A stretch of DNA of 64,000 nt, taken from contig NZ_CP054021.1 in NCBI RefSeq assembly GCF_005862305.2, positions 3,133,501 through 3,197,500 on the forward strand, given 5' to 3'. This document shows positions 27,118 through 34,568 of this stretch, piece by piece. The number at the start of each line of letters is the position of its first letter. Within the stretch, counting starts at the first letter, position 1. The notes beneath the pieces were generated by a model that saw only the letters and a program-made list of their open reading frames with translations, searched no databases and was not told where the DNA came from. A program made the translations under genes and the position numbers. The stretch is from Rhizobium indicum. Lineage in GTDB: Bacteria > Pseudomonadota > Alphaproteobacteria > Rhizobiales > Rhizobiaceae.

Positions 27118-27675
27118 TTGACGATTGCAGTCTCCCCACAGGCCCTGCCGGCGCTCGTCCTGAACGCTGACTACCGGCCACTGAGTTATTACCCCTTGTC
27201 GTTGTGGTCCTGGCAGGACGCGATCAAGGCGGTATTTCTCGACCGTGTGAACATCATTGCAGAATATGAACATTCGGTTTCCTCGCCGAGCTTTTCGATG
27301 CGGCTTCCGAGTGTCGTGTGCCTGAAGACTTACGTTCAGCCGTCCCGCAATCCCGCTTTCACCCGGTTCAACGTCTTCCTGCGCGACCGCTTCGAGTGCC
27401 AGTATTGCGGCGCCCATGACGACCTGACCTTCGATCACGTCATCCCGCGCGCCCATGGCGGCGAGACCACCTGGGAGAATGTCGTGGCAGCCTGTTCGCC
27501 TTGCAATCTGCGCAAGGGCAGCAAGCTTCCAAAGCAGGCAAGCATGTTCCCGGCGCAGAAGCCCTACCAGCCGACGGTGCAGGATCTGCACAATAACGGC
27601 CGGCTGTTCCCGCCGAACTACCTGCATGAAAGCTGGCTCGACTATCTCTACTGGGATACCGAACTGCAGCCCTGA
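27118..27675 (+). CDS. HNH endonuclease family protein
   Basis: 185 residues from a TTG at 27118 preceded by AGGAG (27107-27111), reading MTIAVSPQALPALVLN. A conserved N-terminal region (NADYRPLSYYPLSLWSWQDA) precedes the HNH domain: CQYCGAHDDLTFDHVIPRA, then HGGETTWENVVAAC and SPCNLRKGSK, with CxxC pairs for zinc and the DH and N catalytic positions. This 185-residue type is a chromosomal core gene in many alphaproteobacteria and cyanobacteria, not a phage or restriction gene. The in vivo role is unknown. Confidence 0.9.
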   Translation: MTIAVSPQALPALVLNADYRPLSYYPLSLWSWQDAIKAVFLDRVNIIAEYEHSVSSPSFSMRLPSVVCLKTYVQPSRNPAFTRFNVFLRDRFECQYCGAHDDLTFDHVIPRAHGGETTWENVVAACSPCNLRKGSKLPKQASMFPAQKPYQPTVQDLHNNGRLFPPNYLHESWLDYLYWDTELQP

Positions 27676-27688
27676 TCGAACGGCTTAC

Positions 27689-27749
27689 AGCGCTGCGCGT
27701 CTTTTCAGACGCGTAGCGCTATAGGACTTCAAATGCTGCATAATTTTAT
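27689..27749. repeat. Dispersed hairpin repeat, family 3 (copy 2)
   Basis: A strong hairpin with 14-bp arms (27689-27702 and 27707-27720, one G-T pair) around TTTC, followed by AATGCTGCATAATTTTAT (27732-27749). It shares the GCGCGTCTTTT hairpin and the AATGCTGCATAATTTTAT tail with the copy at 2013. The tail supplies the TAA stop of dsbB on the minus strand (27746-27748). It probably also terminates transcription between the convergent HNH and dsbB genes. Confidence 0.7.
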
Positions 27750-28261
27750 GAGGCGGCCTTGCGAACGCCGACAAAGGCGAAGGCTGCGAGCAGAATTCCG
27801 GCAATCACGTTCCAGCCCGCAAAAGACAGGCCGAGCACCCGCAGCGCCGCATCGGTGCAGGACGGGCCCTTGATGGTGTTGAGCTCACCGAGCAGATCGC
27901 CGGCATTGGTCGTCATGCTGCTTGCCGTCGTTGAGCAGGTGGCCGGGCCAGGCCAGAAATGCCATTCGACACCGGCGTGATAGACACCCATGCCTGCCGT
28001 CACCAACATCAGCATGCCGGCCGCGAGAATGAGCGCCCGGGTGATCCAATTCGGCAGTCCGACGAGCTCGGAGATGGCGGCCAGGATCGCGATCGGGATG
28101 GCGTAATAATAGGGCTGCCGTTGCAACAGGCAGAGGGCACAGGGAATATAACCGCCGATATACTGGAAGCCGAGCGCGGTGCCGACCGCCGCCGCCATGC
28201 CGATGGCGAGCAAAATGGAATAGACAAAGCCGGGGCGGGCGAGCGGCGAGGAAATAGTCAT
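27746..28261 (-). CDS. dsbB: Disulfide bond formation protein B
   Basis: 171 residues from the ATG at 28261 (MTISSPLARPGFVYS). Four membrane segments with the DsbB redox pairs: CALC in IPCALCLLQRQPYYYAI (first periplasmic loop) and two further Cys in GPATCSTTASS and GPSCTDAALRV (second loop). It reoxidises DsbA and passes electrons to ubiquinone in the inner membrane. It follows the YqaA gene on the same strand, 78 bp apart with a family-2 hairpin between. Its stop codon lies in a family-3 repeat. Confidence 0.92.
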   Translation of the reverse strand: MTISSPLARPGFVYSILLAIGMAAAVGTALGFQYIGGYIPCALCLLQRQPYYYAIPIAILAAISELVGLPNWITRALILAAGMLMLVTAGMGVYHAGVEWHFWPGPATCSTTASSMTTNAGDLLGELNTIKGPSCTDAALRVLGLSFAGWNVIAGILLAAFAFVGVRKAAS

Positions 28262-28304
28262 GGCGGAGCTCCGCGAGTTTAGTAGAGCATGAGATGCAGA
28301 TTGA

Positions 28305-28331
28305 GATTTTAGGCCTGTGCGGCCGAAAATC
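28305..28331. repeat. 27-bp hairpin repeat (family 2, copy 3)
   Basis: GATTTTAGGCC, loop TGTGC, GGCCGAAAATC: same length as the copies at 11962 and 14986, with one arm mismatch. It lies between the YqaA gene and dsbB. Confidence 0.7.
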
Positions 28332-28339
28332 ATCCTCGC

Positions 28340-28930
28340 CTAGTGAGCGAAAGAGCGGTAGCCGACATATAGCACGATCACGGTAGCGGCACCGATGCCA
28401 ACGATTTGGCCGAGGCGCTTCTCGATGAAGTCACGGATCGGCTCGCCGTAGCGGCGCAGCAGCCAAGCGAGGAAGAGGAAACGCGCGCCGCGTGCAATAA
28501 TCGCCGAAACAATGAAAAGGCCCAGATTGACGTGAATGACGCCAGACAGGATCGTCACGATCTTGATCGGCGGCAGATGCGCAAGACCTGATGTGACAAG
28601 CAGCAGCAGGATCCACTCGTAGGTGACATAGGCCTTCATCTGCTCAAAGGCATCGAGCTTGCCATAGAATTCGAGAACCGGCCGCGCCACCGTCTCATAG
28701 GCGTAAAAGCCGAGCGCCCAGCCGGCGATGCCGCCGAGTACGGATGCGACGGTCGCGACCAGCGCGTAGCGATAGGAGCGTTCCGGCCTGGCAAGCGCCA
28801 TCGGCAGGAAGAGCACATCGGCGGGGACGAGAAAGATGGAGCTTTCGACGAAGGCGATGACGGCGAGCCAGATTTCGGCCGATTTGCGCGCGGCCAGAGA
28901 CATGGTCCAGTCGTAAAGTCTGCGGAGCAT
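28340..28930 (-). CDS. YqaA family membrane protein (VTT/SNARE-associated type)
   Basis: 196 residues. About five membrane segments with family landmarks IWLAVIAFVESSIFLVPADVLFLPM, VASVLGGIAGWALGFYAYE, VTSGLAHLPPIKIVTILSGV and ARGARFLFLAWLLRRYG. This is the YqaA branch of the DedA/VTT superfamily, small inner-membrane proteins connected with membrane homeostasis or lipid flipping in other branches; the exact role is unknown. The neighbour dsbB lies downstream on the same strand. Confidence 0.87.
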   Translation of the reverse strand: MLRRLYDWTMSLAARKSAEIWLAVIAFVESSIFLVPADVLFLPMALARPERSYRYALVATVASVLGGIAGWALGFYAYETVARPVLEFYGKLDAFEQMKAYVTYEWILLLLVTSGLAHLPPIKIVTILSGVIHVNLGLFIVSAIIARGARFLFLAWLLRRYGEPIRDFIEKRLGQIVGIGAATVIVLYVGYRSFAH

Positions 28931-29127
28931 TCCGTTTCCTTCCTGTTGCAGTGCAAAAGAGCTTTAGGGGCCGTGCGCGGCGCTGTAAATGCTCGCCCGT
29001 GTCCTTCCTGCCACCGCCGTCAAAAAATTTTCGTGATGCGGGGTGTCAGCGCCTCTCCCAAGATTTCGCAGGATTGCGAATCTGCCATTCTGCGGCAAGC
29101 TGATTTAGGGTCGACGTGCAAGGTGGC

Positions 29128-29418
29128 ATGAGAATGTTCAAAGTGATCGAAGGCGGCCGTGGGCGGGCCGTGCAAATGGATAACTGGTCCGAAGAGGGGC
29201 GCGGACCAAGCAAAGAGGACGTGCGCCGGGAGGCTGCCCGACGGATCAGCGAGAGCGGTTATCATCTGTCCCGCATCCGGGAATTCGCGACCGGTGTGCC
29301 AATGCTGGCGTCTCTCAAACACTTGTCGCTGCAGATCGATTTCGCAGCCGAGACGTTGTCGCGGCTTGATCCAATCCCGGAGGATTTCCGCTCCGACGGC
29401 TATTGGCCGGCGGGCTGA
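29128..29418 (+). CDS. Hypothetical protein, 96 residues
   Basis: Starts at the ATG at 29128 (MRMFKVIEGGRG) with AGGTGG just upstream; a second in-frame ATG is at 29134. It is soluble, mixed-charge, with probable helices in PSKEDVRREAARRISESGYH and SLKHLSLQIDFAAETLSRL. I recognise no family with certainty. The opening FKVIEGG resembles other small alphaproteobacterial hypothetical proteins. Divergent from the YqaA gene and convergent with the antiporter gene 37 bp downstream. Confidence 0.65.
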   Translation: MRMFKVIEGGRGRAVQMDNWSEEGRGPSKEDVRREAARRISESGYHLSRIREFATGVPMLASLKHLSLQIDFAAETLSRLDPIPEDFRSDGYWPAG

Positions 29419-29455
29419 GGCAATCACGGTAGCGTGACATGCGGCGCTGTTTGCG

Positions 29456-31204
29456 TCAGGACAGGTCCATCGACTTTTCCCATTGCTGCCGCAGGACGTT
29501 CATTTCCGTCCGCTTCTGGGCCATTTCGCTAACGGCAGCGCGCAGATGCGGATGGTGCGACATGAACATGTTGAAGTCGCGCCGTTCGAGCACCTCGAAC
29601 TGGCAGAAATCGACGGCGATGACGTCGGCCGTGCGTCGTGCGCCTGTCAATAGCGCCATTTCGCCGAAAAAAGCGCCGGGCTCCAGGCGGATCGCGCCAC
29701 TGGCGAGCCGCACTTCCACCGCGCCCGAGGAGATGAAATACATGCTGTCGCCGCGGTCGCCGCGGCGGATAACGCGTTCGCCCGGCGGCGCGGATTTTGC
29801 CTTGAAGAGCAGTAGCAGCTCCTCCTGCGCGTCCTCGTCGACCTCGGAGAACAGCGGGAAAGTCTCGATCAGCTGCTGCATCTTCAGTTGATGCTGGCGC
29901 TCTCGCTCTTCGCCGAGCGCCCTGATCTTTTCCAGTTCTTTGCCGAGCGCCTTCTGCCTGCTCCTGCCGTAGCTTTCCCAGAGGGAGGGCCATTTCGAAT
30001 GGATATATTTCTTCAGGCCGTCGGTTGCGAAGATCACGATCGGGTTGAGTGTGATCGACAGGATCGCGGCGGCCAGGATCAGATCCTGGCCCTCATGCGG
30101 CAGGAGCCCGAGTGAGACGCCGAGGCCGGCGAGGATGAAGGAAAACTCGCCGATCTGGGCGAGGCCGCCGGCCAATGTTAGTCCCATGCTGATAGGGTAT
30201 CTGAGCAGGATGACGATGAGGAAGGTGATGATGCCCTTGCCGAGGATGACGAGCGCCAGTGCGCCGATCACGGCCAGCGGCTGGCGCACCAGGATGGAGG
30301 GATCGAAGAGCATGCCGACGGAAACGAAGAACAGCACGGAGAAGGCATTCTGCAGCGGCAACGAGTCGGCGGCGGCCCTGTGGCTGAGCTGGGATTCGCT
30401 CATGACGACGCCGGCGAAAAATGCGCCGAGCGCAAAGGAGACGCCGAAGATCGCCGCCGAACCGAAAGCGATGCCGAGTGCGATCGCCAGCACCGTCAGC
30501 GTAAAGAGTTCCCGCGAGCCGGTGCGGGCGATCATCGTCAGCAGCCAGGGCACGATGCGAGGGCCGAGGAAGATCGCCATGGCGGCGAAGGCAACAACCT
30601 TCAGCAGTGTCAGGCCGATCGTCAGCGCCAGTGGCAGGTCACCGAGGCCGTGATTGGTCGTATTGCTGGCGTTGCCACCCAGTAGCTCTGCCAGCGCCGG
30701 CAGCAGCACCAGCGCCAGCACCATCACCAGATCCTCGACGATCAGCCAGCCGACGGCGACGCGTCCGCTCGCCGCGTTGACGAGATTGCGCTCTTCCAGC
30801 GCCTTCAAGAGAACGACGGTGCTCGCCACCGACAGGCTGAGGCCGAGGACGATGCCGGCGCCGAGGCTCCAGCCCCAGAGTTTGCAAAGGCCGATGCCCA
30901 AGAGGGTGGCGAGGATGATCCGCCCGATCGCGCCAGGCACGGCGATGCCGCGCACGGCGAGCAGGTCGGAGGCGGAAAAATGCAGGCCGACGCCGAACAT
31001 CAAAAGGATAACGCCCATCTCGGCGAGCTGGCCGGCAAGGGCGGTATCGGCGACGAAGCCCGGTGTGAACGGCCCCATCAGGATGCCCGCCATCAAATAA
31101 CCGACGAGTGGCGGCAGCCGAAGCCGGTCGGCCCCATAGCCCAGGATCGCTGCGAAAACGAAACTGACGGCGACCGTCGCGATAAGTCCTACTTCCTGAT
31201 GCAC
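29456..31204 (-). CDS. CPA2-type cation/proton antiporter with C-terminal cyclic-nucleotide-binding domain
   Basis: 582 residues from a GTG at 31204 with GAGGG upstream (reads MHQEVGLIATVAVSF). The first 410 or so residues are a KefB/YbaL-like Na+/H+ exchanger domain with about 12-13 membrane segments (LPPLVGYLMAGILMGPFTPGF, FMLFGVGLHF-like region). A charged helical linker follows (EKIRALGEERERQHQLKMQQL), then a cyclic-nucleotide-binding fold from about residue 449 with phosphate-cassette motif FGEMALLTGARRTADV (near 513-528). The RCK/TrkA-N domain usual in KefB/YbaL is absent. Monovalent cation efflux controlled by a nucleotide is the likely role, unproven. Confidence 0.85.
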   Translation of the reverse strand: MHQEVGLIATVAVSFVFAAILGYGADRLRLPPLVGYLMAGILMGPFTPGFVADTALAGQLAEMGVILLMFGVGLHFSASDLLAVRGIAVPGAIGRIILATLLGIGLCKLWGWSLGAGIVLGLSLSVASTVVLLKALEERNLVNAASGRVAVGWLIVEDLVMVLALVLLPALAELLGGNASNTTNHGLGDLPLALTIGLTLLKVVAFAAMAIFLGPRIVPWLLTMIARTGSRELFTLTVLAIALGIAFGSAAIFGVSFALGAFFAGVVMSESQLSHRAAADSLPLQNAFSVLFFVSVGMLFDPSILVRQPLAVIGALALVILGKGIITFLIVILLRYPISMGLTLAGGLAQIGEFSFILAGLGVSLGLLPHEGQDLILAAAILSITLNPIVIFATDGLKKYIHSKWPSLWESYGRSRQKALGKELEKIRALGEERERQHQLKMQQLIETFPLFSEVDEDAQEELLLLFKAKSAPPGERVIRRGDRGDSMYFISSGAVEVRLASGAIRLEPGAFFGEMALLTGARRTADVIAVDFCQFEVLERRDFNMFMSHHPHLRAAVSEMAQKRTEMNVLRQQWEKSMDLS

Positions 31205-31416
31205 GTCCGCCCTCTCTTGTGATAGCGGCGGCCACTTTGGACGAAGTGCAAGCAAAATTAAACAGTTGATTTGGGGATGGGCTGCTGTTCGGGCTTTCGT
31301 TCTCAGTCCTGGCTGGTGTGGCGCAGACGTCGTCCGCGGCACGGTCGGGCCGTCACCGATGTTGGAACCACTTGCGTCTTGCCTCGTTGCCCTTTCATCA
31401 GACAAGGAGAAACGAC

Positions 31417-31701
31417 ATGCGGAAGATGATCTTGAACTGTACTGTGGCGGCCCTTGCCGCCTGCTCGTTTGCAGCGCCTGTTCTTGCCAACAGCGTCTAT
31501 GTCAGGGAGCGTTCTTATGACGACGGCTATCGCCATGAGCGGGTACAACCTGGCATCACCATCAGCGAACGTGGCGTCACTTTCGGTGCCGTGCGCGAAC
31601 GTGAGCACCGCCGCTATCGCGATAATGGCTGCGAAACCAGGAGCGTCACCCGACAGACCGACGAAGGCGAGGTCACCAAGACGGTCCGTCGCTGCAATTA
31701 A
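31417..31701 (+). CDS. Small secreted hypothetical protein
   Basis: 94 residues from the ATG at 31417 with AAGGAG upstream. A Sec signal peptide is clear (MRKMILNCTVAALAACSF..., cleavage probably after APVLA near residue 24). The mature part is rich in Arg and Tyr (RERSYDDGYRHERV, REREHRRYRDNG) and has two Cys near the C-terminus (DNGCETRS, VRRCN) that could form a disulfide. No family is recognised. Predicted periplasmic. Confidence 0.75.
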   Translation: MRKMILNCTVAALAACSFAAPVLANSVYVRERSYDDGYRHERVQPGITISERGVTFGAVREREHRRYRDNGCETRSVTRQTDEGEVTKTVRRCN

Positions 31702-31724
31702 CGAAAAAATATGCGATAAGGACG

Positions 31725-31753
31725 AAGCCCGGTTCCGACGAGCCGGGTTTTCG
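31725..31753 (+). terminator. Probable rho-independent terminator after small secreted protein
   Basis: AGCCCGG and CCGGGTTT form a GC-rich stem around a 10-nt loop, followed by TTCGCCTTTT. It lies 24 bp after the stop codon at 31701. Confidence 0.55.
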
Positions 31754-31870
31754 CCTTTTGTGGCAAGAATATCTCAATGCGGTGGTGAAAGTCGTCTGTC
31801 GGTGTTATGAGCACGCCTTTGGTAAAAGCGCGTTCCCAGCGCAAACACCGCCCGCACAGGATCTTTTAGT

Positions 31871-32158
31871 ATGATTGAGCTTACGCCGTCCCAGATCGCC
31901 GCACTTAAACTCGCCAGGGATGGAGACCTTTATCCTCAGCCAGCCAATAAATGGACGCACGAGAATGCGACAGTTACTTATGCAAAAACTGACCGGTGGA
32001 AAGAGCGGCCTCAGAAAATAAAGTCGGTCACTGCCAAGACGTTGGGCGAGTTGAAGGAGCCGGGTTTTCTCGAAAGGCGGCACCTGGATGACGACGCATC
32101 AAAAGACGTCTACGGCATCACGATGGCCGGCAAGATGTGGCTGCTGAAGAATAAGTAA
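31871..32158 (+). CDS. Hypothetical protein, 95 residues, next to tRNA-Leu
   Basis: Starts at the ATG at 31871 (MIELTPSQIAALKLARDG). It is soluble and Lys-rich with a probable winged-helix-like order: helix (TPSQIAALKLARDG), polar loop, helix (VTAKTLGELKEPGFLERR), hairpin ending YGITMAGKMWLLKN. That pattern (TLGELKEPGFLER ... YGITMAGKMWL) resembles small wHTH proteins that read locus features, but this is an impression only. Its codon use is AT-richer than its neighbours and it sits beside a tRNA gene, so recent acquisition is possible. Confidence 0.6.
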   Translation: MIELTPSQIAALKLARDGDLYPQPANKWTHENATVTYAKTDRWKERPQKIKSVTAKTLGELKEPGFLERRHLDDDASKDVYGITMAGKMWLLKNK

Positions 32159-32352
32159 GCTTCGCTTAGATGCGAATTCCTTCCGTAGGGCCATCGATTC
32201 TTTGAGGCAAGGCAAGGCATTTGAGATGATGGTGCAGCCAACCGGAGCATTATAGAACCCGTCCGCCTTCGTTCCTGACGGAACTACGGCGCGACAGCCT
32301 CCGCTTAGCTGCTCTCTTCGGCTTGCCGAGCCGAAGCTCACAGAGCGAAGGC

Positions 32353-32437
32353 TGGTGCCCCATGCCGGAGTCGAACCAGCACTTCTTTCGAAACTCGATT
32401 TTGAGTCGAGCGCGTCTACCAATTCCGCCAATGGGGC
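32353..32437 (-). tRNA. tRNA-Leu (anticodon CAA)
   Basis: 85 nt with encoded CCA. On the minus strand the acceptor stem pairs GCCCCAT with ATGGGGC followed by ACCA; the D arm reads GGCGGAATTGGTAGACGC, the anticodon stem-loop is CTCGA-CTCAAAA-TCGAG with anticodon CAA, a long class II variable arm follows, and the T arm is GCTGG-TTCGACT-CCGGC. It decodes UUG. A GC-rich hairpin CTTCGGCT / AGCCGAAG at 32316-32336 lies 16 bp beyond its 3' end. Confidence 0.96.
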
Positions 32438-32562
32438 AACGGATATGAACGGGCGGCTGTCTAACATGCGAGCGCCCGGACGCGCAAGACGGGCAAGCGA
32501 AGTTATCGGACTGATCCGGTAGAGAGATCCGGCCTCGCGTCGAGGCCGGATCCTGTCTGATA

Positions 32563-33858
32563 TCAATGGGCGGCGGCCGGTGCCGGGCTGCTCAGGCCGG
32601 ACTTCTTCAGCGTGATCGCCAGGATCGAGGCCAAGAGGCAGAAGGCGCCGGCGACGAAGAATGCGGGCAGGTAGCTCGAAAGTTCCGTACGCGAGAGGCC
32701 GGCGCCATAGGCGGCGGTGGCTGCTCCCAGCTGATGGCCGGCGAAGACCCAGCCGAAGACGAGGCCGACCTTTTCGGGGCCGAAGCGATCGGCGGCGATC
32801 TTGACGGTCGGCGGCACGGTGGCGATCCAGTCGAGGCCGTAGAAGATGGCGAAGATGGAGAGGCCGTAAAAACTGAAATCGCTGAAGGGCAGGTAGAGCA
32901 GCGACAGGCCGCGCAGGCCGTAATACCAGAAGAGCAGCCAGCGATTATCGAAGCGATCGGACAGCCAGCCGGAGCCGATGGTGCCGAAGAAATCGAAAAT
33001 GCCCATGACGGCCAGCACGCTGGCGGCGGCCACCGGCACGATGCCGAAATCGCCGCAAAGGGTGACGAAATGAGTCTGGATCAGGCCGTTGGTGCTGAGG
33101 CCGCAGATGAAAAAGGTGGCAAAGAGGATCCAGAAGGTCGAGGTCTTCGAGATTTCCTTAAGCACGGTGATCGGCGTCATCAACGCGACGCCAAGCGAGG
33201 TGCTTGCCGGTGGCGGCGTCACCTGCGTCTCACCGAAGGAGGGCAGGTTGAGGTCGGCCGGACGGTCGCGCATGAAGGCCAGCACGGCAAGGGCTGCGAC
33301 CATGATCATGGCGCAGACGAAAAACACCGTCGAGCGCCAGCCGTAGCGCTCCGTCAGCTCCGCCATCAGCGGCAGGAAGACGAGCTGGCCAGTGGCCGAA
33401 CTTGCCGAGAGCATGCCGACGACGAGGCCGCGATGCTTGGTGAACCAGCGGCTGGAGACCGTTGCGGCGAGCACCATGGCCGTCAGACCCGTGCCGAAAC
33501 CAACGACGATACCCCAGAGCAGCAGCAGCTGCCACAGCGTCGTCATGAACAGCGAACCGACGAAGCCCGCGCCAATCAGCGCCAGTGCGAAGACGATGAC
33601 CTTGCGCACGCCGAAATAATTCATGAAGGCGGCGGCGAACGGACCCATGAAGCCGAAAAGGATCAGGCGAATCGCAAGGGCCGAGGAAATCTGCGAGGTC
33701 TCCCAGCCGAACTCATCCTGCAGCGGTTTGATGAGCACGCCAGGTGCGCCCATGGCGCCGGCGGTGACCAGCATGGTGAGGAAGGTCGCGGCAACGACGA
33801 CCCAACCGTAATGGATGTTGCGCCGGGCAAGGGTGGAGGCGAGGACGGTGGAAACCAT
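32563..33858 (-). CDS. MFS transporter (monocarboxylate/OFA-like)
   Basis: 431 residues from the ATG at 33858 (MVSTVLASTLARRN); an upstream TTG at 33864 adds two residues. Twelve membrane segments in two halves, starting HYGWVVVAATFLTMLVTAGAMGAPGVL, with MFS motif-like SSRWFTKHRGLVVGMLSASSATGQL and GWLSDRFDNRW. The N-terminal YGWVVVAATF and GLFIKPL-type APGVLIKPLQDEFGW resemble oxalate:formate and monocarboxylate carriers. The substrate is unknown. It is divergent from a TetR gene, with two palindromic operators between. Confidence 0.88.
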   Translation of the reverse strand: MVSTVLASTLARRNIHYGWVVVAATFLTMLVTAGAMGAPGVLIKPLQDEFGWETSQISSALAIRLILFGFMGPFAAAFMNYFGVRKVIVFALALIGAGFVGSLFMTTLWQLLLLWGIVVGFGTGLTAMVLAATVSSRWFTKHRGLVVGMLSASSATGQLVFLPLMAELTERYGWRSTVFFVCAMIMVAALAVLAFMRDRPADLNLPSFGETQVTPPPASTSLGVALMTPITVLKEISKTSTFWILFATFFICGLSTNGLIQTHFVTLCGDFGIVPVAAASVLAVMGIFDFFGTIGSGWLSDRFDNRWLLFWYYGLRGLSLLYLPFSDFSFYGLSIFAIFYGLDWIATVPPTVKIAADRFGPEKVGLVFGWVFAGHQLGAATAAYGAGLSRTELSSYLPAFFVAGAFCLLASILAITLKKSGLSSPAPAAAH

Positions 33859-33909
33859 GGGCAAGATTCCGTTTGAATTCAGGTTTTAGGAGATACTGGA
33901 CCGATTTAC

Positions 33910-33923
33910 ATGATGGCCATCAT
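33910..33923. promoter_or_regulatory. TetR operator candidate, site 1
   Basis: ATGATGGCCATCAT is a perfect 14-bp palindrome in the divergent gap between the MFS gene (start 33858) and tetR (start 33988). A second site with 12 of 14 matching bases lies 29 bp away. Confidence 0.7.
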
Positions 33924-33938
33924 ATTTCTTGCGTATTG

Positions 33939-33952
33939 ATGATGGACGTCAT
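33939..33952. promoter_or_regulatory. TetR operator candidate, site 2
   Basis: ATGATGGACGTCAT shares the first half and ending of site 1 and is imperfectly palindromic. Two similar sites in the shared promoter region suit autoregulation plus control of the MFS gene. Confidence 0.6.
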
Positions 33953-33987
33953 ATATTTTGTCAAGCGACTATTTCTGGAGATGACAA

Positions 33988-34566
33988 ATGCGGGTCAGCC
34001 GCGAAAAATTTGCCGAAAACCGCGAAAAGATCCTGATCGTTGCCGGCGTGCTTTTCCGCGAAAATGGCTTCGACGGGGTCGGCGTCGCCGACATCATGAA
34101 GGCGGCCGGGCTGACGCATGGCGGCTTTTACGGTCATTTCGGTTCGAAGGACGACCTGGCGCTTGAGGTCAGCCGCAAGCTGATCGACAAGGTCGAGACG
34201 CGCTGGAAGGAGCATATCGCCGAATCGCCGGACCGGCCGCTGGCAGCGCTTCTCGATCATTATATCCACTGGCGCACGGTTGACGATCCGGGCGGCAGCT
34301 GTGTCTTCGCAACGCTGATCCAGGAAGTCAGCCGCAGCCGCGGCGCGGTCCGCGCGGTCTTCAGCGACGGGCTGTCCGTGCTGGTCGACACGCTTGCCGA
34401 TATCGTTCCCGGCGAAACGGAAGAAAAGCGCCGCGCCAATGCGACGACTACACTGTCATCGATGATGGGGGCCGTCATTCTTGCCCGTGCGGTCGAGGAC
34501 AGGGCGCTTGCCGAGCAGTTTCTGGTGACGATGCGCCGGCAGCTCGATCCTGAAAGCCAGACATAA
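33988..34566 (+). CDS. TetR/AcrR family transcriptional regulator
   Basis: 192 residues from the ATG at 33988 (MRVSREKFAENREKIL). The N-terminal helix-turn-helix is GVADIMKAAGLTHGGFYGHFGSKDDL (residues 30-57), standard for TetR. The C-terminal ligand domain (CVFATLIQEVSRSRGAVR and following) resembles the TetR_C group found next to efflux or catabolic genes. It likely represses the divergent MFS transporter through the two palindromes between them. The ligand is unknown. Confidence 0.9.
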   Translation: MRVSREKFAENREKILIVAGVLFRENGFDGVGVADIMKAAGLTHGGFYGHFGSKDDLALEVSRKLIDKVETRWKEHIAESPDRPLAALLDHYIHWRTVDDPGGSCVFATLIQEVSRSRGAVRAVFSDGLSVLVDTLADIVPGETEEKRRANATTTLSSMMGAVILARAVEDRALAEQFLVTMRRQLDPESQT

Positions 34567-34568
34567 TC

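Noticed and set aside
32566..33876. A 436-codon open frame opposite the MFS transporter
   Set aside because: Glu/Gly/His-rich antisense shadow of a membrane protein gene.
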